Shown here in pieces: positions 58,448-64,000 of a stretch of DNA of 64,000 bases. The position numbers and the translations under genes are program-made. The first letter of the stretch is position 1; each line of letters starts with the position of its first letter. A model generated the notes under the pieces. That model saw nothing but the letters and a program-made list of their open reading frames with translations. It ran no database searches and was not told the origin of the DNA. This DNA comes from Planctomycetota bacterium (lineage in GTDB: Bacteria > Planctomycetota > UBA1135 > GCA-002686595): NCBI GenBank assembly GCA_012959785.1, contig DUCM01000021.1, forward strand, positions 112,442 through 176,441, given 5' to 3'.

Positions 58448-59488
58448 ATGGAGATTCAAATCAAGATGTTGCACACCCTATTTCCCGTTGTTTTCTCTCG
58501 TCTGTTCCGCGGTCTCACTGCTGTATCTCTCGCAGGTCTGGCTTCGGCCTTCCAGTGCCCGGACCAGGGGCCCTTGCAGAACCACACCGACCCGAATTTC
58601 ACGCCCTGCCCCTGTTTTGTGGCAGGCGAGGAATTTGGCGTGGTCCTGAACATTCCCAGCCAGCACCTGCCCGCCGAGATCCTGCGCGTGCGCGTCTTCG
58701 CCGCCAGTGCCGTGGGCGGCCAGCCCAATGTCCTGGGCAATGCGATTCATATCTACGGGAGCGGCCTGCCCAACCCCGGCTCGCCCATCTCCAGCCTCCT
58801 CGGCCCGGTCATCTCCGACGGCGTGCAGAACGAGTTCAACCTCGAAATCCTGGGCGGCGCCGTGCCCATCAGTTCCAACCCGTTCACGGTCACCTTCGAG
58901 TTCGCCACCGACAATGTGAACGACTTTTTCGTGCCCACGGCGGTCTACGACCTCGACGGCTGCACTCCCGGCGCCAATGTCATCTTCGCCATCCCCGGCG
59001 GTTGGACCGATGCTTGCAGCCTGGGTGTGCCCGGTGACTGGGCCATCTCGGTGCTCTACCGCGCCCAGAATTGCTCCTCGAACCAAACCTACTGTTTGAC
59101 TTCGGCCAACTCCGCCGGTGCCGGCGCGCAGATTTTCTTCGTGGGTTCCTCCGGCGTGGCCGCCAACGATTTGGTTCTCACCTGCACTGCCCTGCCGGTG
59201 GGCCAGTTGGGCCTCTTTTTCTACGGTCCCAACCAAATCCAGTTGCCCTTCGGCGACGGTTTTCGTTGCGTCGGCGGACAGATCAAGCGCCTCGGCCCGC
59301 CCAACTCCGTCGATGTCTTCGGCAACACCGCCCGCTTCCTCGATTACACCCAATCTCCCATGAACTCCGGCGCCGGCCTCGTCGTCCCGGGCGCCGTCTT
59401 CAATTTCCAGTTCTGGTATCGCGACCCGGGCTTCGGCAGCTTTAACTTCAACCTGAGCAACGCGTTGAATGTGACCTTTACGCCTTGA
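58448..59488 (+). CDS. Secreted protein with shared C-terminal domain
   Basis: A 346-residue protein. Signal peptide around FSRLFRGLTAVSLAGLASAF. The mature N-terminal half is a Cys-containing beta domain (CPDQGPLQNHTDPNFTPCPC; FGVVLNIPSQHLPAEILRVR). The last about 130 residues form the C-terminal domain found in two other secreted proteins here: YCLTSANSAGAG, LPVGQLGLFFYGPNQIQLPF, GDGFRCVGGQIKRL, FNFQFWYRDPGFGSF, NLSNALNVTFTP. Start ATG 58448 or ATG 58466. It contains no FG-GAP or calcium-loop part, showing that the C-terminal domain is modular. Function unknown. Confidence 0.72.
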   Translation: MEIQIKMLHTLFPVVFSRLFRGLTAVSLAGLASAFQCPDQGPLQNHTDPNFTPCPCFVAGEEFGVVLNIPSQHLPAEILRVRVFAASAVGGQPNVLGNAIHIYGSGLPNPGSPISSLLGPVISDGVQNEFNLEILGGAVPISSNPFTVTFEFATDNVNDFFVPTAVYDLDGCTPGANVIFAIPGGWTDACSLGVPGDWAISVLYRAQNCSSNQTYCLTSANSAGAGAQIFFVGSSGVAANDLVLTCTALPVGQLGLFFYGPNQIQLPFGDGFRCVGGQIKRLGPPNSVDVFGNTARFLDYTQSPMNSGAGLVVPGAVFNFQFWYRDPGFGSFNFNLSNALNVTFTP

Positions 59489-59651
59489 TGGGTGGCCGCT
59501 CCCGCTAGCCCAAAGGGATCTTTGGGGCAGGTCACTCAAGCGGGTGACAGAAAACCCCCGGAGGGTCAGCCGGCGATGGGACTCCCGAGCTCGCAACGGA
59601 AGGCCGCTATCCATACCCCCGCCGCCCGTCCATGCTGTAGGGTCAGCGGTC

Positions 59652-60935
59652 ATGGTGGTTCCGATTCCTTTCGACGCTGTGCTCTTCGATCTCGACGGCA
59701 CGCTTCTGGCCACGGATCGGTATTGGGTGCCTGCTGCACGGGTGGGGGCGCGGCGGGCCTTTTTGGAGTTGGGGCTAACGCGCGATTTGCCCACGGCGGC
59801 GGAGTGGATGGCTCTGGTGGGGTTGCCCCTCGATGAGGGTTTTGCCGAGCTGTTTGCCGACCTGGAACCCGCGGCGCGGGAGCTCGTGCAGCGGCGTTGC
59901 GTGGAAGAAGAACACTTTGCGCTGAAGGCGGGACAAGCCGCGTTGCTGCCGGGCGTGCGGGATGTGCTCGAGGAACTGCGCGAACTCGGGGTTCCCATGG
60001 GCGTGGCCAGCAATTGCTCACAGAGCTATCTCGATGCGGCCCTCGTTGACATGGGCTTGAACGAGTTCATCGCCGAAGGGCGCTGCCTCGACTCGCGGGG
60101 GATTCGAGGCAAGGCCGACATGATCTCGGATCTGCTCCTGACCTTCGGCACGCGCAGTGCCGTGATGGTGGGGGACCGCAGGGGGGACTGCCAGGCGGCC
60201 CACGCCAATGCCCTGCCCCATGTGCACCTGGCAAACGGTTTTGCCCCCGGCGGCGAGGCGGTGCCGGCGGAAGCGGAGATCGAGGACTTTTTGGAACTCC
60301 TGCCGCGTCTGCGAGGACGGGCGCGCATGATCGAGGGCGCCCTTGAAGAACTGGGGGTGGGCGCCGGGCCGCGGCGCTCGCTCGGCATCACCGGACGGTC
60401 GGGATGTGGCAAGTCGTTGTTGGCGCGAGATGCCGTGGCGAGTTTGGTGAGCCGGGGACATGACGCGGTGCTTGTCCGCCTGGATGACTTTCTGCGGCCT
60501 GAGGAAGAACGGCGGGGCTACGCGGAACTCGCGGCGAGCGAACACCTCAGCCGGGCCTTCGATGTGGAAGTCCTGTGCGAGGAGGTTCTCGAGCCCCTTG
60601 GCCGGGGCAGAAGAGTGGCCCACTGCCGTTTTGGGGCAGAGGGGCAGAAGATAGAGATCACCCTGGCCCCGGGTTCGATCCTGGTGCTCGAGGGCCTGTT
60701 TCTTCTGCATCCCAGACTGCGCTCGCAACTCGGCGCGGTCCTCTACCTTGACCTCGATAGCGAGGCCTGCCTGCATCGGGTGGCCGCCCGCGAGCTGCCC
60801 CTCGGGGGCCAGGAGGAGATCGAGCGGACCCGGCGGTACTTCCTACCCGCCCAGGAGGCCTTCGATGAGCTTTTTGACCCCGCCAGCGGGGCCGATTTGC
60901 TGCTCTCGGCTGAGAATCCCCTGGGGCCGGGATGA
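59652..60935 (+). CDS. HAD-family phosphatase fused to a P-loop (uridine kinase-like) kinase
   Basis: A 427-residue protein. Residues about 1-225 are a HAD hydrolase of the phosphoglycolate phosphatase type, with nucleophile motif DAVLFDLDGTLLATD, motif II MGVASNCSQ, motif III Lys around IRGKADM, and motif IV MVGDRRGDC. Residues about 235-427 are a kinase: P-loop GITGRSGCGKSLLA (about 244-253), VRLDDFLRPEEER and ILVLEGLFLLHPRL, resembling uridine kinase/phosphoribulokinase family proteins. Both active sites seem intact, so one polypeptide could phosphorylate and dephosphorylate related small molecules. Substrates unknown. Start ATG 59652. It is followed 114 bases later by a lipoprotein gene. 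Confidence 0.82.
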   Translation: MVVPIPFDAVLFDLDGTLLATDRYWVPAARVGARRAFLELGLTRDLPTAAEWMALVGLPLDEGFAELFADLEPAARELVQRRCVEEEHFALKAGQAALLPGVRDVLEELRELGVPMGVASNCSQSYLDAALVDMGLNEFIAEGRCLDSRGIRGKADMISDLLLTFGTRSAVMVGDRRGDCQAAHANALPHVHLANGFAPGGEAVPAEAEIEDFLELLPRLRGRARMIEGALEELGVGAGPRRSLGITGRSGCGKSLLARDAVASLVSRGHDAVLVRLDDFLRPEEERRGYAELAASEHLSRAFDVEVLCEEVLEPLGRGRRVAHCRFGAEGQKIEITLAPGSILVLEGLFLLHPRLRSQLGAVLYLDLDSEACLHRVAARELPLGGQEEIERTRRYFLPAQEAFDELFDPASGADLLLSAENPLGPG

Positions 60936-61049
60936 AAGCTCCCGGGCCAGCGATCCTCTCGCCGAGTTCCAACCAAAAATACCGTGACCCGCGAACCGGG
61001 GGAAGGTCCTGCCAATCCCAAGGCACTTCCTGTGACATCCAAGATCCCC

Positions 61050-61880
61050 ATGCGTTCCCTGCTCTTGATTGTTCTGCTCCATCTGTCCGCCTGTAGAGCC
61101 CCCGTTAGCTGGCATGGGGAACATTCCACCCACGGCCTCCGCTGGCGCGGTCACTCCGCGTATGTTGGGGAATTCGACACCATCCTGGCGACCAGCGAGG
61201 CTTCCGCGGCAGATGCGCTGCGCTTCATGGGCGAGTTGCGGGCGAGGCTCGCCAGTGAAGTGGATCTTCAACCAGGCCGGGGCCTGATCATTGCGGTCGC
61301 TTTCGATGACCCAGTCGTCTTGGAAGAACTTGAGGAACTGGAGGACCCAGAGGAATACATGTGCGCTGTGGCGCTGCTGCATACGCGCGCCCTGGGTGTG
61401 GCCCTCAACACGGAGGCTGCGCTCCTCGCCGAAGGCGGCGACTCGCAAGACAGCCAGATTTCGGAGGAAACTGTCCAGCGAATTAGGACGCTATTCACTC
61501 GGTCCATGGCCGGTGCGCTACCCGCGGACGCAGAGGAGATCAATCTCCCGCCGGCCTTGACTGATTCCGCCGCATGGGTGTTCATGTTGCCCACGGACGA
61601 TTGCTTGGACGAAGTCGTGGATCGAATGATCACCCTCGCCGTCGCGGAGTCCGATCTCGGTTTTGCACAAAGAGCTGTGTTCGCCTTGATACGGGGTCGT
61701 GTCGAAGAGAAATTTGCCCAGCAAGTTGGCCAGTTTCGATCCATCTTCTTGTGGCACCTGCTGTATGTGATTGGGGGTCTGGACAAGGGCAAGGAGCCCG
61801 AGCGGGCCGCAGCCCTGGCCCGCATTTGCGGAGCGCAGGGCCCCGCTGGCCTCGGCTCCACCGAAGAGTTCTCGGAGTAG
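61050..61880 (+). CDS. Lipoprotein of unknown function
   Basis: A 276-residue protein with a type II signal peptide, MRSLLLIVLLHLSACRA, in which LSAC is a good lipobox, so lipidation at Cys15 and membrane anchoring are expected. The mature protein is mostly helical with a Glu-rich loop (VVLEELEELEDPEEYMCAVA), and has a conserved-looking segment around SDLGFAQRAVFALIRGRVEE. The pattern is faintly like a metallopeptidase-related periplasmic protein, but no zinc motif is present. It starts at ATG 61050, 22 codons downstream of the open frame's first start. Terminator-like hairpin just downstream. Confidence 0.65.
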   Translation: MRSLLLIVLLHLSACRAPVSWHGEHSTHGLRWRGHSAYVGEFDTILATSEASAADALRFMGELRARLASEVDLQPGRGLIIAVAFDDPVVLEELEELEDPEEYMCAVALLHTRALGVALNTEAALLAEGGDSQDSQISEETVQRIRTLFTRSMAGALPADAEEINLPPALTDSAAWVFMLPTDDCLDEVVDRMITLAVAESDLGFAQRAVFALIRGRVEEKFAQQVGQFRSIFLWHLLYVIGGLDKGKEPERAAALARICGAQGPAGLGSTEEFSE

Positions 61881-61907
61881 AGGACGAATTGCGCTCCGCC
61901 ACGGCCG

Positions 61908-61945
61908 CTACCCCCCCCCAGAGCCAGCGCCGGGGCTGGGGGTAG
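61908..61945. terminator. Possible hairpin terminator after the lipoprotein gene
   Basis: CTACCCCC (61908-61915) pairs with GGGGGTAG (61938-61945), with further partial pairing inside. It lies 27 bases after the lipoprotein stop. There is no T run, so intrinsic termination is uncertain. Confidence 0.35.
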
Positions 61946-62120
61946 ATCGGATCGCTGGCTGGGGCCCTGCTGCGCCCGCCTGGGCCGGGAGAAGGGGGGC
62001 GGGCCCAAGAGAAGGGTCTCGGGCTGTGAGAAGGGAGTGGGGCCGGTCTTGCCCCGTGACCACCCTTGCTGATACCCTGTGCTGTTCGAGAGCAGCTTTC
62101 CCAAGGCCCTCGCACCCGCG

Positions 62121-62154
62121 CCCTTCGCGTCATCCCCGCCCCCTTCGCGTCATC
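62121..62154. repeat. Two-copy direct repeat CCCTTCGCGTCATC directly before the omega-subunit start
   Basis: CCCTTCGCGTCATC occurs at 62121-62134 and 62141-62154, a 20-base period, with the second copy ending immediately before the ATG at 62155. Close placement to a start codon suggests a regulatory or ribosome-access effect, or simple duplication. Confidence 0.6.
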
Positions 62155-62370
62155 ATGGAAGAACAAACCCTGCCCCAACGGCTTCAGAAGTCCGTCTGTG
62201 GATCGTTTCACAAGACCGCTCTGCTCCAGAAGCGCGTGCGCGAGTTGATCCGGGGCGCTGCGCCTCTGATTGAGACCCGTGAAAAGAACCCGATCAAGAT
62301 CGCCTTCCTCGAAATGGAACGGGGCCTGATCGAGCTAATTCCTGATGAGGACATGACGCCGAGCTTGTAG
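62155..62370 (+). CDS. rpoZ: Probable DNA-directed RNA polymerase omega subunit
   Basis: A 71-residue protein. The pattern SFHKTALLQKRVRELIRGA followed by PIKIAFLEMERGLIEL corresponds to the omega subunit's helix with the NRFxLVxxAxxRAxQL segment and the K-x-x-x-I-A-L-x-E-I-x-x-G-L/K-I segment. Omega assists assembly of the beta' subunit and binds ppGpp in many bacteria. The short length is typical for divergent omegas. Sequence similarity is limited, so the assignment is moderate. Start ATG 62155; lpxK begins 80 bases downstream. Confidence 0.65.
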   Translation: MEEQTLPQRLQKSVCGSFHKTALLQKRVRELIRGAAPLIETREKNPIKIAFLEMERGLIELIPDEDMTPSL

Positions 62371-62436
62371 CGGCGCCGGGCGCCGTGAGTGTCGGCGAAA
62401 AAAAACGAGCTTCCTTGAGAAGCAAATTCCTGCCCA

Positions 62437-62508
62437 GCGTGAGCTAATTTATGGCCCCGCGTGAGCAGAACAAGGTCCCGCGTGAGCTGATGAAGACACA
62501 GCGTGAGC
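62437..62508. repeat. Four GCGTGAGC copies at 21-22-base intervals across the lpxK start
   Basis: GCGTGAGC is found at 62437-62444, 62459-62466, 62480-62487 and 62501-62508, spaced 22, 21 and 21 bases (two helical turns). The last three are in frame with lpxK, encoding P/Q-R-E at heptad spacing (PREQNKV, PRELMKT, QRERPDV). The first is upstream of the start and out of frame. It may be an iteron-like binding array or an expanded coding repeat. Confidence 0.7.
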
Positions 62509-63578
62509 GGCCCGATGTTTGGCTCGCCCGGCGTGGCGGGTTGGTGGAACTCTTGCGCTTGCCGGCCCTGGGTATGCGCGCCGTCACCGGGACGCGCAAC
62601 TGGATGTACGACCACCGCCTGCTGCCGAGCGTGACCCTGGACGCACCGGTTGTCAGCGTGGGCAACCTGACCGTGGGCGGCACGGGCAAGACGCCCATGG
62701 TGGTTTGGCTGGCCCAGGAATTCGCCCGCCGTGGCCGCCGCGTGGGCTTGCTCTCGCGCGGCTACGGCGCGTGGGAAACGGGAGCCGGACTCAATGATGA
62801 AGGGCGCCTACTGGCCGAACTCCTGCCCGGCGTGCCCCACATTCAACGGCCCGACCGCGTGGCGGGCGGGCGCGAGTTGCTTCTGCTGGGCGTGGACTTG
62901 ATTTTGCTCGACGATGGCTTTCAACACCGGCGACTCAAGCGCGATCTCGATCTCGTCCTGATCGACGCCATGCGCCCCTTTGGTTTGCCCGATCCCGACG
63001 ATCAGGGCCGGCCCGTCTGCGATGTGTTGCCCCGGGGGCTGTTGCGCGAAGATACCGGCTCCCTCAAGCGCGCTCAGGCCGTGATTTTGACCCGCTCCGA
63101 TGGCGTCAGCGCGGAGCGCTTGAGCGAACTCGAAGAACAACTCGAACGGGAGGCTCCGGGCTTGCCGCGGTCCCTCGCGCGGCACCGAGCGAGTGGCCTG
63201 CGCCGCGGATCGGAGCGCCTGGAACTCGCGCAGCTGCGCGGCAAGGCGGTAGTCTTGGTTTCGGGGCTCGGAAACCCCGCGGCCTTTGAAAAGAGCGCCC
63301 GCGATTTGGGCGCCGAAGTGCGCGGCGTACACACCTTCGCCGATCACCACGAATACACAGAGTCCGACGTGCAGCCGCTCTTGGCCGAGGACAGCGAACT
63401 CCTGGTGACCGCCAAGGATGCCGTCAAGCTCGAAACCCTGGGCCTGCCGCACTTGGTGCTCGAAGTCGAGTTTGAGATCACACGCGGCGAACGGGTGCTC
63501 GCGGCGCTTCTTGACGCCCTGCCGGAGAGTTCGCAAGAGCAGCGCCTCGCTGCCCAGCACGCGGGGCTGCATGGCTGA
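62451..63578 (+). CDS. lpxK: Tetraacyldisaccharide 4'-kinase
   Basis: Phosphorylates the 4' position of the lipid A disaccharide intermediate at the inner membrane. The 375-residue protein contains the P-loop region VVSVGNLTVGGTGKTP, the LSRGYGA strand, the LILLDDGFQHRRLKRDLDLV motif, and a C-terminal LVTAKDAVKLE segment typical of LpxK. The N-terminus has a hydrophobic helix-like stretch LVELLRLPALGMRAVTG for membrane association. The ATG at 62451 would add 13 residues compared with an ATG at 62490, and the intervening DNA is repetitive, so the true start is uncertain. The stop overlaps the next gene's start by 8 bases. Presence of lpxK implies a lipid A-containing outer membrane. Confidence 0.93.
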   Translation: MAPREQNKVPRELMKTQRERPDVWLARRGGLVELLRLPALGMRAVTGTRNWMYDHRLLPSVTLDAPVVSVGNLTVGGTGKTPMVVWLAQEFARRGRRVGLLSRGYGAWETGAGLNDEGRLLAELLPGVPHIQRPDRVAGGRELLLLGVDLILLDDGFQHRRLKRDLDLVLIDAMRPFGLPDPDDQGRPVCDVLPRGLLREDTGSLKRAQAVILTRSDGVSAERLSELEEQLEREAPGLPRSLARHRASGLRRGSERLELAQLRGKAVVLVSGLGNPAAFEKSARDLGAEVRGVHTFADHHEYTESDVQPLLAEDSELLVTAKDAVKLETLGLPHLVLEVEFEITRGERVLAALLDALPESSQEQRLAAQHAGLHG

Positions 63579-64000
63579 GGCCATCGAGTTCGACGAGGAA
63601 CAAAACCTCGGGTCGCGTGGCGGCCTGATGGCTTGGTTAGAGTGCCTGTTCATCCGCGTCTTGCTCAGCAGCGTCACGCGCCTGCCCGATAGCTTTCAGC
63701 GCGGTTTTGTGCGGGGCGCGGCGGCCCTGGCCGCCTTGGTGGATCGGCGCCACGGAAATGCAGCACGGGCCTTCATGAGCCAGGCTCTCGGCCGGGAGGT
63801 GATGGCGCAGGACGGCGAGGCGCGGGTGCGCCAGGCTTATCGACACCTGTTTCAAATCTCCCTCGACACCGAGGCCTTCTTGCGCCGCGTGCCCAAGGAA
63901 AACTTGCTCGACCATTACGAGCTGCACACGCCGCCAGGTTTTCGCGAGCTCTTGGAGTCGGGCTCCGGCGGGCTCTTGATCACACCCCATGTGGGTGACT
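63571..64000 (+). CDS. Lipid A acyltransferase (LpxL/HtrB-like), 5' part, cut by window edge
   Basis: The 143 residues seen begin MAEAIEFDEEQNLGSRGG. They include the family's early helix (FVRGAAALAALVDRRHGNAA), the helix with VRQAYRHLFQISLDTEAFLR and the beginning of the catalytic HxxxxD/E region, LLITPHVGD, where the H-V-G-D-W-E loop is cut. LpxL/LpxM proteins transfer secondary acyl chains to lipid A intermediates. Start ATG 63571 lies inside the end of lpxK, so the two are translationally coupled, consistent with a lipid A operon. The other catalytic elements lie beyond 64000. Confidence 0.82.
   Translation, partial: MAEAIEFDEEQNLGSRGGLMAWLECLFIRVLLSSVTRLPDSFQRGFVRGAAALAALVDRRHGNAARAFMSQALGREVMAQDGEARVRQAYRHLFQISLDTEAFLRRVPKENLLDHYELHTPPGFRELLESGSGGLLITPHVGD

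Noticed and set aside
62371..62397. GGCGCC-rich inverted repeats after the omega subunit as a terminator
   Set aside because: Stems are short and the following tract is A-rich on the coding strand, not T-rich.

Overview
The window is a GC-rich stretch of bacterial chromosome, densely packed with genes on both strands. The content fits Planctomycetota, or a close relative with a Gram-negative type envelope. Supporting features are an ECF sigma factor divergent from a Ser/Thr kinase with a WD40-like tail, secreted proteins carrying D-x-N-x-NGIPDEC calcium-loop modules and a shared C-terminal domain, sulfatase-like and carboxypeptidase-regulatory-domain proteins, and lipid A genes (lpxK and an LpxL-like acyltransferase). 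The phylum call is inference from gene content, since no rRNA gene is present. There is one tRNA (Gln, TTG) and no CRISPR array, prophage or intact insertion sequence.

Layout. 1-6766: a truncated GT4-type glycosyltransferase, rho and coaE on the minus strand, then a membrane-anchored coiled-coil/BRCT-like protein, tatC and cinA on the plus strand, and a small Gly-rich protein. 6817-13224: tRNA-Gln with its promoter, a secreted protein, a sulfatase-like enzyme whose active-site Cys is replaced by Thr, and an 1153-residue protein built of carboxypeptidase-regulatory-like beta-sandwiches. 13449-17020: a three-gene acyl-CoA carboxylase operon (carboxyltransferase, biotin carboxylase, biotin carrier). 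17240-20325: a secreted helical-repeat protein divergent from a lysine-pathway operon (dapE-like, dapD, tail-anchored zinc ribbon). 20367-25457: a response regulator with an EAL domain, then a fadA-fadB beta-oxidation pair.

25745-32117 is a plus-strand run: a patatin-like lipase fused to a ferredoxin domain, a multipass membrane protein, DUF4129-like and DUF4350-like proteins, a MoxR ATPase and a DUF58 protein. The usual partners of MoxR/DUF58/DUF4129 clusters, SpoIIM and RDD, lie separately at 38757-40658. Between them are the sigma factor/kinase pair and two secreted proteins with calcium-loop modules.

40665-46795: a site-2 protease, an aldehyde:ferredoxin-oxidoreductase-like protein ending in a MoaD/ThiS-like domain with a terminal Gly-Gly, a Fic AMPylase, a GT9 glycosyltransferase and a small membrane protein. 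47119-53649: a secreted FG-GAP protein with a clear intrinsic terminator, then a radical SAM/SPASM protein, a GT2 and a GT39-like polytopic glycosyltransferase, probably one operon. 53630-58240, minus strand: a decayed beta-barrel pseudogene, a tandem-PpiC chaperone and an M28 peptidase. 58448-64000: a third secreted protein, a HAD phosphatase fused to a P-loop kinase, a lipoprotein, a probable RNA polymerase omega subunit, lpxK and a truncated LpxL-like acyltransferase.

The strongest candidates for something undescribed are the AOR-MoaD fusion, the patatin-ferredoxin fusion, the membrane-anchored BRCT-like protein, and the C-terminal domain shared by three secreted proteins. All functional statements come from reading motifs; no database search was run.
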